This document shows positions 1 through 9,036 of a DNA stretch of 64,000 nt, one piece after another. The position numbers and the translations under genes are program-made. The notes under the pieces were generated by a model, which did not search any database, had not been told where the DNA came from, and worked only from the letters and a program-made list of their open reading frames with translations. Positions within the stretch are counted from its first letter, which is position 1, and each line of letters starts with the position of its first letter. Source of the DNA: SZUA-430 sp034440355 (GTDB taxonomy: Bacteria; Pseudomonadota; Alphaproteobacteria; Micropepsales; Micropepsaceae); NCBI GenBank assembly GCA_034440355.1, contig JAWXBY010000166.1:1-64000 (forward strand), written 5' to 3'.

Positions 1-860
1 CATGTGATCAGCGCCAATGCCGCCCAGATGAAGGCGAACGTCACTGCGTGCGCGCTGGTGAACGGCTCGTCGTACATGAACACCGCAATCACCAGCGCGA
101 TCGACGGCGCCAGATACTGCAGGAAACCGATCGTCGACAGGCGCACAAGGCGCGTCGCTGCGGCGAAGAGCAGCAGTGGAATCGCCGTCAGCGGGCCTGC
201 GATGATCAGATTGATATCCGTCATGAAATTCACGTGCAGGAATGCGCCCTGCTTCGTCGCCGTCAGATAGACGATGTAGCCCAACGCGGCAGGCGCCAGA
301 AGGATGGATTCGACCGTTAGGCCCTCCAGCGATTCGACCGCGACTTTCTTCCTGATGAGACCGTAGAAGCCGAAGCTGACCGCGAGCACCAGCGATACCC
401 ACGGCATGTAACCCAGCGCAATCGTTTGGTTGAGGACGCCCAGCGTCGCGAGCGCGACGGCGACGAGTTGCACGCGCGTGAGGCGCTCGCTCAGGAACAC
501 CGCGCCGAGGATGAAGTTCACCAGCGGGTTGATGTAGTAGCCGAGGCTCGTCTCCACGATACGGCCGACGGTGACGGCCCAAATGAAGATGCCCCAGTTG
601 ATCGCGATCAGCACGGCGCTCACCGACAGAAGCATCAGCGAACGGCGCGTCGTCAGGGCCTCGTAAAGCCTCGGCAGGCGCTCCCATGCGGCCAACGCCG
701 CGAGGGCGAAGATCAGCGTCCAGAGGATGCGGTGCATGACGATTTCGACGGCGTCGATGCCGCCCAGCGCCTCTTTCCAATAGATCGGGATCACGCCCCA
801 GATGACGAAGGCGCTGGCGGCGTAGATCACGCCGGTTTCGACTTTCTGACGGGGGGACAT
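1..860 (-). CDS. rarD: EamA-family permease RarD (3' end outside window)
   Basis: The reading frame opens at ATG 858-860 and runs off the left edge, so about 286 residues are visible and only the last few are missing. It is a very hydrophobic protein with about ten membrane segments. It starts with a charged stretch followed by VIWGVIPIYWKEALGG, and has LGYYINPLVNFILG and SFGFYGLIRKK in the middle, all typical of the RarD subgroup of DMT/EamA transporters. The substrate is not known; the family is annotated from the E. coli chloramphenicol-sensitivity locus. The start lies 18 nt after the stop of the PLP-dependent lyase, so it is probably the last gene of the cysS-cimA-lyase run. The family call is firm; the function is open. 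Confidence 0.85.
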   Translation of the reverse strand, partial: MSPRQKVETGVIYAASAFVIWGVIPIYWKEALGGIDAVEIVMHRILWTLIFALAALAAWERLPRLYEALTTRRSLMLLSVSAVLIAINWGIFIWAVTVGRIVETSLGYYINPLVNFILGAVFLSERLTRVQLVAVALATLGVLNQTIALGYMPWVSLVLAVSFGFYGLIRKKVAVESLEGLTVESILLAPAALGYIVYLTATKQGAFLHVNFMTDINLIIAGPLTAIPLLLFAAATRLVRLSTIGFLQYLAPSIALVIAVFMYDEPFTSAHAVTFAFIWAALALIT

Positions 861-878
861 AGGTGGTGCGACGCAGGG

Positions 879-2324
879 CTACCGTTTGGGGCGGTAGATG
901 TAGCGGTCGTTCATGAATTCGGTAAGGGCGAACGCTGTGACAGATGGCGGCAGCACGTTCAATATTTGGTTGAGCTCAGCCGACTTGCGCGGCAGTTGGC
1001 CGTCTTCGATGCCGGCTGCGCGCATCAGATCACCCAACATTTCAGGTTTGAAATCCGTAAGGTTTATGCGGGATAGCTCTGCCTTCACCTTGGCGGCGGT
1101 TTGGCTGAAGCCCTTGTCGCGGCATGCGGCGACCGACTCGCGGAGTGCAGCGAGGAATTCGTTGGTTTGGTCGAACGTCTTTTGGCCGATCGAGATATGC
1201 ACGTTCGCTTCCGAGCCGTGATAGCCGAATTGCGGCTGTACGCCCCAACCGCGCGCGGCCATCTCGTCGATGATGTGGAAGCAGGAGAAGTCGTCGGTGG
1301 TGAAGGCGACTTGATTTGAATCCGGTTCGCCGAGGAGGCGGACGCCTGGCATCTCGCGGATACCGTCGCAGATCGCTTGCGTCGCTTTCCATATGCGTTC
1401 GGCAAAGCGCATGTAGCCTTCGTCGCCGAGCGTGTTCAGCACTGCCCACGCCGCCGCCATCGGGCCGCCCGACTTCGCCGATTGGATCGTCGGGTTAATG
1501 ATCGTGTAGCCGGTCCAGTCGGACGTGACGAAGAACTGGAAGCGGCGGTAGTCCTTCGAGCGGTGCAGGATGACGGACGCGCCTTTCGGGCAGTAGGCGT
1601 ATTTGTGGAAGTCCATCGACATGGACGTAACGCCGGGCACGCGGAAGTCGAACTCTCCGAGCTTGGCGCCGAGGCGTTTGAAGTACGGCAGCAAGAAACC
1701 ACCGATACAGCCGTCGACGTGGAAATTGACCTTGCGCTTTTGCGCGACGGCGCCGATCGCCTCGATGGGATCGAGGACGCCGTGGGCATATGAAACGGCG
1801 GAGGAAACGATCAAGACCGTGTTCGGTGTGATCGCCTTTTTGATGATCGCGGGGTCGGACTTGAATGTCTTCGGATCGACCGGGACCAGCACCTTCTTCA
1901 CGCCGAGATAGTGGCAACCCTTTTGGAAGGCCGCATGGGCGGTGACCGGCAGGATTGCTTCGGGTTCGGTGATGCCGCGTGTGGCGCGGGCGAAGTCGCG
2001 CGCTGTCTTCACCGCGAGCATGCAGGATTCCGTGCCGCCGCTGGTGAAGTTGCCGACGACGCCGGGGACGTCGCCCAGATGCGCGGCCGCCATCGCGACG
2101 AGTTCGTTTTCGAGCTGCATCAGGCTCGGGAAGGTCGTGGGGGCGAGCGCGTTTTCCGTGAGGTAGCGCATGTAGGCCCACTTCGCGATTTCTTCGACGT
2201 CGGGGCCGGCGTCGTAGATGTAGCCCAGCGTCTTGCCGTCGCGCCACTTGGCGTCGCGCGCGGCGAAGGCTTCGAGTTCGGCTTTGACTTCGGCGTGCGA
2301 TTTGCCTTTGGCCGGGATGCGCAT
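879..2324 (-). CDS. Sphingosine-1-phosphate-lyase-like PLP enzyme
   Basis: This 481-residue protein belongs to group II PLP-dependent decarboxylases. GNFTSGGTES (residues 91-100) is the phosphate-binding turn, the FHVDGCIGG stretch around Asp204 binds the pyridine nitrogen, and Lys241 in the MDFHKYAYCPKG context is the Schiff-base lysine. This Lys context, together with the later FFVTSDWTGY segment, is closer to sphingosine-1-phosphate lyases than to glutamate or tyrosine decarboxylases. It lacks the N-terminal membrane helix of the eukaryotic enzymes, as bacterial homologues usually do. The likely role is retro-aldol cleavage of a phosphorylated long-chain base. It starts 11 nt after cimA and precedes rarD, so it is probably cotranscribed with amino-acid genes unrelated to lipid turnover. 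An amino-acid decarboxylase remains the alternative. Confidence 0.75.
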   Translation of the reverse strand: MRIPAKGKSHAEVKAELEAFAARDAKWRDGKTLGYIYDAGPDVEEIAKWAYMRYLTENALAPTTFPSLMQLENELVAMAAAHLGDVPGVVGNFTSGGTESCMLAVKTARDFARATRGITEPEAILPVTAHAAFQKGCHYLGVKKVLVPVDPKTFKSDPAIIKKAITPNTVLIVSSAVSYAHGVLDPIEAIGAVAQKRKVNFHVDGCIGGFLLPYFKRLGAKLGEFDFRVPGVTSMSMDFHKYAYCPKGASVILHRSKDYRRFQFFVTSDWTGYTIINPTIQSAKSGGPMAAAWAVLNTLGDEGYMRFAERIWKATQAICDGIREMPGVRLLGEPDSNQVAFTTDDFSCFHIIDEMAARGWGVQPQFGYHGSEANVHISIGQKTFDQTNEFLAALRESVAACRDKGFSQTAAKVKAELSRINLTDFKPEMLGDLMRAAGIEDGQLPRKSAELNQILNVLPPSVTAFALTEFMNDRYIYRPKR

Positions 2325-2335
2325 GGGTCGTCCCC

Positions 2336-3943
2336 TCAGGGGCGGGACGGGGGCGCTCCGTCACGCAACAGTTTATATGTTATGGAGTCGATCAGCGCCT
2401 CGAACGAGGCGTCGACAATATTCGGCGAGACGCCGACTGTCGACCAGCGGTTGCCCGCCTCGTCTCCGCTTTCGATCATGACGCGGGTGACGGCCTCGGT
2501 GCCGGCGGTGAGGATACGGACCTTGTAGTCGACGAGTTTCAGGTCTTCGAGCCATTTCGAGTAGCGGCCCAGATCCTTGCGCAGCGCGTTGTCGAGCGCG
2601 TTCACGGGGCCGTTGCCCTCGCCCACGTTCATCAGACGCTCGCCGTCGACCGTTACCTTGACCACGGCTTCGGAGACGCTGACCTCCTGCCCAACGGCGT
2701 TGTGCCGGCGTTCGACGGAGACGCGGAAGCCTTCGACTTTGAAGTAGGACGGCACGGTACCGAGCGCGCGGCGGGCGAGAAGCGCCAGCGACGCTTCTGC
2801 GCCGTCGTAGGCGTAGCCGAGGAACTCACGCTCTTTGATTTGTTCGAGGAGCGATGAAACGCGCGGGTCTTTTGAGTCGACGTCGAGACCGAGGTCGACC
2901 AGGCGGCCGATGAGGTTTGAGCGGCCGGCCTGATCCGACACCGGGATCTTGCGCACGTTGCCGATGGCTTCCGGGGGCACGTGTTCGTAGGTGCGCGGGT
3001 CCTTCATCACCGCCGAAGCATGCAGGCCGCCTTTATGCGCGAACGCCGATGCGCCGACGTAAGCGGCGTGGCGGTTCGGTGCGCGGTTCAGGATTTCGTC
3101 GAGCAGGCGCGAGACGTGGGTGATGTTCTTCAGGTTCTCCGGCGCGATGCCGGTTTCGAAGCTGGTGGCGAAATCGGATTTCAGCATCAGCGTCGGCAAT
3201 AGCGACACGAGGTTCGCATTGCCGCAACGTTCGCCCAGTCCGTTCAGCGTGCCTTGGATTTGGCGGGCGCCGGCCAGCACGGCGAACAGCGTGTTGGCGA
3301 CGGCGTTTTCCGTGTCGTTGTGGGTGTGGATGCCGATTTTGTCGCGCGGCACGACCTTCGCCACTTCGCCGACGATGCGGGCGACTTCGTGCGGGAGCGT
3401 GCCGCCATTGGTGTCGCAAAGCACGACCCAGCGAGCGCCGCCGTCGAGCGCGGCCGTCAAGCAGTTCAATGCGTATTGCGGATTTGCTTTGTAGCCGTCG
3501 AAGAAGTGTTCGGCGTCGAACATCGGTTCGCGCGCCTTTGCCGCGACCGCGCCCATGCTATCGGTGATGGCGGCTAGGTTGTCTTCGAGCGGGACTTCGA
3601 GCGCCACATTGACGTGGAAGTCCCAGGCCTTGCCGACGAGGCAACAAGCTTGCGCCTTGGCGTCGAGGACGCTGCTCAAGCCCGGATCGTTCGAGGTGCT
3701 GCGGCCAGGACGTTTGGTCATGCCGAAGGCGACGAGCTTTGCCGTCTTGAGCGTTGGCGGTTCGGCGAAGAAGGACGTATCCGTCGGGTTCGCGCCGGGC
3801 CAGCCGCCTTCGATGTAGTCGATGCCGAAATCGTCCAGGACCTTGGCGATCTGGCGCTTGTCTTCGACGGAAAAGTCGACGCCCTGCGTTTGCGCGCCGT
3901 CGCGGAGCGTCGTGTCGAAGAGATAGAGGCGCTCGCGCTTCAT
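2336..3943 (-). CDS. cimA: (R)-citramalate synthase
   Basis: The protein of 535 residues is an alpha-isopropylmalate/homocitrate-synthase-type enzyme. It starts with LFDTTLRDGAQTQGVDFS and EGGWPGANPTD, contains the metal-binding GIHTHNDTENAVANT segment, and has a C-terminal regulatory region of about 150 residues. The EGGWPG signature and total length near 530 match the CimA type rather than LeuA. It would condense pyruvate with acetyl-CoA in the threonine-independent route to isoleucine. I start it at ATG 3941-3943, whose ATGA overlaps the cysS stop by 4 bp; an upstream in-frame start at 3958 would need a larger overlap. The C-terminal domain probably mediates isoleucine feedback, by family knowledge only. 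Confidence 0.87.
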   Translation of the reverse strand: MKRERLYLFDTTLRDGAQTQGVDFSVEDKRQIAKVLDDFGIDYIEGGWPGANPTDTSFFAEPPTLKTAKLVAFGMTKRPGRSTSNDPGLSSVLDAKAQACCLVGKAWDFHVNVALEVPLEDNLAAITDSMGAVAAKAREPMFDAEHFFDGYKANPQYALNCLTAALDGGARWVVLCDTNGGTLPHEVARIVGEVAKVVPRDKIGIHTHNDTENAVANTLFAVLAGARQIQGTLNGLGERCGNANLVSLLPTLMLKSDFATSFETGIAPENLKNITHVSRLLDEILNRAPNRHAAYVGASAFAHKGGLHASAVMKDPRTYEHVPPEAIGNVRKIPVSDQAGRSNLIGRLVDLGLDVDSKDPRVSSLLEQIKEREFLGYAYDGAEASLALLARRALGTVPSYFKVEGFRVSVERRHNAVGQEVSVSEAVVKVTVDGERLMNVGEGNGPVNALDNALRKDLGRYSKWLEDLKLVDYKVRILTAGTEAVTRVMIESGDEAGNRWSTVGVSPNIVDASFEALIDSITYKLLRDGAPPSRP

Positions 3944-5307
3944 GACACGACCTTCCACGTTGTGCCTTGCGGGCCGTCTTCGATGGCGACGCCGAGCGCG
4001 GTGAGTTCGGCGCGGAGGCGGTCGGCTTCGGCGAAGTTCTTTGCCTTGCGGGCGGCGTTGCGTTTGGCGATGAGATCTTCGACCCTTGCGGCATCGACCG
4101 ATTGGCCGACCAGGAAGTCGATGTCCTTCTCGTTGTCGTACGCTCCAAGGAAGTTCAGGACCTTCTTCAGCTGCGCTTTCGCCGTGTCATTGGTGCGCGC
4201 GGCCGAAGCCAGTTCGTAGATAACTGCGAGTGCCGCCGGCGTGTTCAAATCGTCGAAGAGTGCGTCGAGAAATGCCTTCGGCAGTTCTGTAGCGGGATCG
4301 ACGTCGTGCAGAAGGCGCGCCCATTCCACCAGGGTTGTGCGTGTTTGAACTAGGCGGTCGACCGTCCAGTCGATCGGTTGGCGGTAGTGGGTGCCGAGCA
4401 TTGCCAGACGCAGAACGCGGCCGTGCCATTGTTCGCCGCCGAACTTCTTTTCGGCGAGGAGCTCGCGGATGGTGATGAAGTTGCCGAGGCTTTTCGACAT
4501 CTTCTCGCCTTCGACCTGCAAGAAACCGTTGTGCATCCAGTAGTTCGCAATCGGCGCGCCGTGGTGCGCGCCTTCGCTTTGGGCGATCTCGTTTTCGTGG
4601 TGGGGGAATTGGAGGTCGATGCCGCCAGCGTGGATGTCGAAGGTTTCGCCCAGATGCTTCTCACCCATGGCGGAGCATTCGATGTGCCAGCCGGGGCGGC
4701 CCCTGCCCCACGGACTGTCCCAGCCCACCATGTTTTCGTCGGATGGTTTCCAGAGAACGAAGTCCATCGGGCTTTTCTTGTAGGGCGCGACTTCGACGCG
4801 GGCGCCCGCCATCATCTCGTCGACAGAGCGGCGCGAGAGTTTGCCGTAGTTGGGGTCGGACGGTACGTCGAAGAGGACGTGGCCTTCGGCGACGTAGGCG
4901 TGATTGTTGGCGACGAGCTTTGCGATCATCGCGACGATCTCGGGCATTGTGTCGGTGACGCGCGGCTCGATCGTCGGCGGCAAGTTGCCGAGCGACAGCG
5001 CGTCTTCCTGATAGACCTTTGCGGTGCTCTGCGTGAGTTCGCGGATCGACACGCCGCGCTCTGTCGCGCGCGCGATGATCTTGTCTTCCACGTCCGTGAT
5101 GTTGCGGACGTAGGTGACGTGCTTCTCGCCGAAGATGTGGCGCAGCAGGCGGAACAGCACGTCGAAGACGATCACCGGCCGGGCGTTGCCGATATGCGCG
5201 AAGTCGTAGACGGTCGGGCCGCAGACGTACATGCGCACGTTCTTCGGGTCGATCGGCTTGAACAGCTGCTTTTCGCGCGCCGCGGTGTTGTAGATCGTCA
5301 GAGCCAT
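3940..5307 (-). CDS. cysS: Cysteinyl-tRNA synthetase
   Basis: The 455-residue class I synthetase charges tRNA-Cys with cysteine in the cytoplasm. HIGN at residues 38-41 is the HIGH motif and KMSKS lies at 269-273. The zinc ligands typical of CysRS are all present: Cys29 in the YVCGPTVYD segment, Cys211, His236 and Glu240 in FPHHENEIAQSEG. Length and motif order match the family. It is the first gene of its run, with about 180 nt of noncoding DNA between its start and the gltX stop, so the promoter should lie there. It overlaps cimA by 4 bp, giving likely translational coupling of a synthetase to a branched-chain amino-acid enzyme. Confidence 0.96.
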   Translation of the reverse strand: MALTIYNTAAREKQLFKPIDPKNVRMYVCGPTVYDFAHIGNARPVIVFDVLFRLLRHIFGEKHVTYVRNITDVEDKIIARATERGVSIRELTQSTAKVYQEDALSLGNLPPTIEPRVTDTMPEIVAMIAKLVANNHAYVAEGHVLFDVPSDPNYGKLSRRSVDEMMAGARVEVAPYKKSPMDFVLWKPSDENMVGWDSPWGRGRPGWHIECSAMGEKHLGETFDIHAGGIDLQFPHHENEIAQSEGAHHGAPIANYWMHNGFLQVEGEKMSKSLGNFITIRELLAEKKFGGEQWHGRVLRLAMLGTHYRQPIDWTVDRLVQTRTTLVEWARLLHDVDPATELPKAFLDALFDDLNTPAALAVIYELASAARTNDTAKAQLKKVLNFLGAYDNEKDIDFLVGQSVDAARVEDLIAKRNAARKAKNFAEADRLRAELTALGVAIEDGPQGTTWKVVS

Positions 5308-5488
5308 GCGTCAGTCCTCAAACACGTCGGTCCGGTTAGGGCCGGTGCTTGGGATATCTCTGACTTGAGAATCGGTCGCGCGCGGCCCGCTAGTTTTCGT
5401 TAGCCGCAAATACAAATGAAGCCCGTCCGCGCGATGTGCGCGACGGCGGTCTGTCCGAAAGTGGTCGTCACTGCGATCACGTTTTGCC

Positions 5489-6826
5489 TCATGCCGCCTG
5501 CCCGGCGAGCCGTTTGGCCGCCCGTTCAGGACCGATGAGGGGTAGCAGCTTCCTCATCTCCGGTCCATGGGGCTGGCCGGTCAAAGCTAGCCGCAGGGGT
5601 CTAAACAGGGCCTTACCTTTGGCCCCCGTTTTGGCGGAAACGGCGGCGGTCCACTCTGTCCAGGTCGTGTCGGTGAACGGGGTTTTGGGCAGTAGTTCGC
5701 GCGCCTCGGCCGCGACGGCCGCGTCTTCGATGACGGGCTCGATCGGGCCTTCGACGACGCGCCACCAGGCGGGGGCTTCGTTCAGAAGCTGGATGTTGTC
5801 GTGAATGGCGTTCCAGAACGGTGCGCCGCCGCCGACGCCCAGACGCTTGAGTTCGTCGGCGACCGCTTCGAACGGCATCGCGTGCAGCAGTTTGTGGTTG
5901 AGCGTCTTGAGGTCGTTCGGGTCGAAGTGCGCGGGGGCGCGCGAGAACTTCGTCAGGTCGAAATCGGCGACGAGTTCGTCGAGCGTCATGCGCGCGACGA
6001 CGGGGTCGGACGTGCCGAGTTTAGCGAGCAGGCTGTTGACCGCCTGGGGCTCGATGCCGTCCGCACGCAAGCCTTCGATCGAGAGCGAGCCGAGACGCTT
6101 TGATAACGCTTCGCCGCCTGCGCCGATGAGCATTGAGAAATGCGCGAAGGTCGGGGCCTTGGCGCCGAGGGCTTCGAAGATTTCGATTTGCACGCCGGTG
6201 TTGGTGACGTGGTCTTCGCCGCGGATAATGTGGCTGATCGCGAAGTCGATGTCGTCGACGACGCTGGGCAGCGTGTAGAGGAAGCGGCCGTCTTCGCGGA
6301 TGAGCACGGGATCCGACAGCGATGCCGTCTCGATGTGAACAGGGCCGCGGATCAGATCGTTGAACTCGACGCTGTTGCCGGTGAGTTTGAAACGCCAGTG
6401 CGGCTTGCGGCCCTTCGCTTCCAACTCCGCCTTCTGTTCGGCCGTGAGGTTCAGGGCGGCGCGGTCGTAGATCGGTGGCTTGTGCTGGGCGAGCTGGCGT
6501 TTGCGGCGGCGGTCGAGTTCGTCTGCCGTTTCGTAGCAGGCGTAGAGGCGGCCGGCAGCGCGCAGCTTCTCGGCGGCGGCTTCGTAAGGCGCGGTGCGGT
6601 CGGACTGCTTAGCGAAGAGGTCATGCTTCAGACCCAGCCAGGCCAGATCGCGCTCGATGCCTTGCGCGTTTTCTTCTGTCGAGCGTTCGGTGTCGGTGTC
6701 GTCGAGGCGCAGCAGGAACTTGCCGCCCGTCTTGCGCGCGAACAAATAGTTCGTCAGCGCGGCGCGGATGTTACCGACGTGAAGTTTGCCCGTGGGGCTG
6801 GGCGCGAAGCGGACGGTGGTGGTCAT
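5489..6826 (-). CDS. gltX: Glutamyl-tRNA synthetase
   Basis: A 445-residue class I synthetase of the GluRS/GlnRS group. RFAPSPTGKLHVGNIRAAL carries the HIGH equivalent (HVGN, residues 16-19), and LSKR at 241-244 is the KMSKS equivalent. The RLDDTDTERS segment and the FRPLRLALTG C-terminal motif are characteristic of bacterial GluRS. Alphaproteobacteria often have two GltX proteins, one of which charges both tRNA-Glu and tRNA-Gln. This shorter form may be either; the sequence alone does not decide. It starts 18 nt after the nadE stop and is the last gene of the Gfo-DegT-lipoprotein-nadE-gltX run. Confidence 0.95.
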   Translation of the reverse strand: MTTTVRFAPSPTGKLHVGNIRAALTNYLFARKTGGKFLLRLDDTDTERSTEENAQGIERDLAWLGLKHDLFAKQSDRTAPYEAAAEKLRAAGRLYACYETADELDRRRKRQLAQHKPPIYDRAALNLTAEQKAELEAKGRKPHWRFKLTGNSVEFNDLIRGPVHIETASLSDPVLIREDGRFLYTLPSVVDDIDFAISHIIRGEDHVTNTGVQIEIFEALGAKAPTFAHFSMLIGAGGEALSKRLGSLSIEGLRADGIEPQAVNSLLAKLGTSDPVVARMTLDELVADFDLTKFSRAPAHFDPNDLKTLNHKLLHAMPFEAVADELKRLGVGGGAPFWNAIHDNIQLLNEAPAWWRVVEGPIEPVIEDAAVAAEARELLPKTPFTDTTWTEWTAAVSAKTGAKGKALFRPLRLALTGQPHGPEMRKLLPLIGPERAAKRLAGQAA

Positions 6827-6844
6827 GGCCGGTGTCTTAGCCGT

Positions 6845-8503
6845 TCACGTCGCGTCCCGAAAGGCATTCGTGATCGGGTAGCGGCGGTCGCGGCCGAAGT
6901 TTTTGCGCGTGATTTTGACGCCCGGCGGGGCTTGGCGGCGCTTGTATTCGGCGATCGAGAGCAGGTGTTCCACGCGCTTGATGGTGGCGAGGTCGTGGCC
7001 GCGCTTCATGATGTCTTCGACGGGCATCTCGTTTTCGACCAGGCATTCGAGGATGTCGTCGAGTTTCGGGTAGGGCGGAAGCGAGTCTTCGTCCTTCTGG
7101 TTCGCGCGCAGTTCGGCCGTCGGCGGTTTGGTAATCACGCGTTCGGGCATGACGCGACCGTCGGGGCCTTTAGCGCCTTTCGGCTTGTGCTGGTTGCGCC
7201 ATTTGGAAAGCGCGAAGACTTGCATCTTGTAGATGTCTTTGAGGACGTTATAGCCGCCGCACATGTCGCCGTAGAGCGTCGCGTAGCCGACCGACATTTC
7301 GGACTTGTTGCCGGTCGTCACGACCATCGGACCGAACTTGTTCGAGATCGCCATCAGCGTCACGCCGCGGATGCGCGACTGGATGTTCTCTTCGGTCGTG
7401 TCCGGTGCGCGGCCGGCGAAGAGCGGCGTCGTCATCGCGCCGAACGCTTTGACCGCGTCTTCGATGGGCACGTTGTCGAGGTGCGCGCCGAGGAGTCTTG
7501 CGCACCCGGCCGCGTCGTCAAGGCTGTCCTTCGACGTGTAGCGCGAGGGCATCATCACGCAGCGCACGTTCTCAGGTCCCAGCGCGTCGGCGGCGACGGC
7601 CGCGGTGAGCGCTGAGTCGATGCCGCCTGAGAGGCCGAGTACCACGCCGGGGAAGCGGTTCTTGCGGACGTAATCGCCGAGGCCCAGCATCATCGCGCGG
7701 TAGACGGCTTCAAGGCCGGTTGCGATATCGGCCTTGGGGCATGGCTCGCAGATCCAGCGTGCGCCGTCGCGGCGCCAGTTGGTGATGGTGAGCGCCTCTT
7801 CCCACGCGGGCATTTGCATCGCCAGGCTGCGGTCGGGATTGATGACGAACGAGGCGCCGTCGAAGACCAGTTCGTCTTGGCCGCCGATCTGATTCAGATA
7901 CGCGAGCGCTAGGCCGCTTTCCACGACGCGCGAGACGGCGATGTTGAGTCTCACTTCTTCCTTTGAAGCTTCGTAAGGCGAGCCGTTCGGCACCAGCAGG
8001 AATTCGCCGCCGGTCTCAGCGATGCATTCGACGACGTCGCCCTTCCAGATGTCTTCGCAGATGGGCACGCCGATGCGGACGCCGCGGATGTCGATCGGTC
8101 CCGGCAGCGGGCCCGGCGTGAAGACGCGCTTCTCGTCGAAGACGCCGTAGTTCGGCAGGTCGACTTTGTAGCGCAACGCCTTCACCGCGCCGCCGTCGAG
8201 GTAGGCGAAGGCGTTGTAGAGCTTTTCGTTGTCGAGCCACGGCGTGCCGATCAACACCGCGGGGCCGGATGCTGTTTCTTTGGCGAGCGCTTCGGTCGCG
8301 GCGCGTGCGTCGGCTTGCAGCGCCGGTTTCAGCACCAAGTCTTCCGGCGGATAGCCGACGAGGAAGAGTTCGCTGAAGAGGATGATGTCGGCACCCTGCG
8401 CGGCGGCGTCGGCGCGCGCCTTGCGCGCCTTCGCCAGATTTCCTGGGACGTCGCCGACGGTCGGGTTCAGCTGCGCGAATGCGATCTTGAGTGAGGCGGT
8501 CAT
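6845..8503 (-). CDS. nadE: Glutamine-dependent NAD+ synthase
   Basis: This two-domain protein of 552 residues amidates deamido-NAD using glutamine. The N-terminal half is a nitrilase-type amidase with the expected Glu in FSELFLVGYPPED, Lys in RYKVDLPNYGVFDE and Cys in GVPICEDIWKG. The C-terminal half has the ATP-pyrophosphatase loop LGLSGGIDSALTAA and the later GNKSEMSVGYATLYGD segment. Length is normal for the glutamine-hydrolysing form. I prefer ATG 8501-8503, with AAGG five bases upstream, over an in-frame GTG six bases earlier. It follows a small lipoprotein gene by about 17 nt and precedes gltX, inside an apparent five-gene operon. Confidence 0.93.
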   Translation of the reverse strand: MTASLKIAFAQLNPTVGDVPGNLAKARKARADAAAQGADIILFSELFLVGYPPEDLVLKPALQADARAATEALAKETASGPAVLIGTPWLDNEKLYNAFAYLDGGAVKALRYKVDLPNYGVFDEKRVFTPGPLPGPIDIRGVRIGVPICEDIWKGDVVECIAETGGEFLLVPNGSPYEASKEEVRLNIAVSRVVESGLALAYLNQIGGQDELVFDGASFVINPDRSLAMQMPAWEEALTITNWRRDGARWICEPCPKADIATGLEAVYRAMMLGLGDYVRKNRFPGVVLGLSGGIDSALTAAVAADALGPENVRCVMMPSRYTSKDSLDDAAGCARLLGAHLDNVPIEDAVKAFGAMTTPLFAGRAPDTTEENIQSRIRGVTLMAISNKFGPMVVTTGNKSEMSVGYATLYGDMCGGYNVLKDIYKMQVFALSKWRNQHKPKGAKGPDGRVMPERVITKPPTAELRANQKDEDSLPPYPKLDDILECLVENEMPVEDIMKRGHDLATIKRVEHLLSIAEYKRRQAPPGVKITRKNFGRDRRYPITNAFRDAT

Positions 8504-8520
8504 AGCCACCTTATGCCTGA

Positions 8521-9036
8521 TTATTCGATGGCGCAGAAATGCTCATCGCCGGATTTCGCTTTGGCTTTGTCGCAGACGGCGTCCCAGAGGGGGATCATTT
8601 TGTTCTGCATTTCTTCAGCCATTGTTTTAAGGCCGACCGGCGAGGTGTCGGGGCGCGGGCGGCCTGCGTACCACATGGGAAGAAATGGCGCGGGGCCGCA
8701 GAGATTTCCAGTCGCGATGCCGCCGGCGCAGGCCGCGCGGTTGAGTTCGTTGTAGCGTTCGACGGCGTCGTAGAGGCGGCGGTAGGTTTCGCGGTCCGTG
8801 GGCAGTTCGGCGACTTGCGGCAGCGGCGTGCCCAACACCTGCAGTCCGCGACGCGTTTGCTCCTGCATAACCTCGACGCGGCCCGCGATGAGGACGGCCT
8901 CGAACTGCGCGTCGTGTTCTATCGCGGCGCGCTTTTGCTGCGCCTTGGGATCGGGTGCGTTGTTTGACGGCTTCTGGTCGCAGGCGACGAGCGCCAGCGA
9001 CGCCAATGCCAGAACGGCCAGCGTTTGCTTGATCAT
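8521..9036 (-). CDS. Hypothetical lipoprotein
   Basis: A 171-residue protein with a lipoprotein signal: a short charged start, a hydrophobic run and the lipobox LVAC with the acylated Cys near residue 19. The mature part begins with a low-complexity polar linker (DQKPSNNAPDP) and is then mostly helical, with no motif I recognise. It contains a CAGGIATGNLCGPAPF segment whose two Cys could form a disulfide. Its ATG overlaps the stop of the upstream aminotransferase gene by 4 bp (ATGA), so the two are probably translationally coupled. It should be anchored in the inner or outer membrane on the periplasmic side. Function unknown. Confidence 0.75.
   Translation of the reverse strand: MIKQTLAVLALASLALVACDQKPSNNAPDPKAQQKRAAIEHDAQFEAVLIAGRVEVMQEQTRRGLQVLGTPLPQVAELPTDRETYRRLYDAVERYNELNRAACAGGIATGNLCGPAPFLPMWYAGRPRPDTSPVGLKTMAEEMQNKMIPLWDAVCDKAKAKSGDEHFCAIE

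Noticed and set aside
6140..7615. 491-codon plus-strand open frame across gltX and nadE
   Set aside because: It is antisense to two certain housekeeping genes with conserved motifs. Such long shadows are expected at this GC content.
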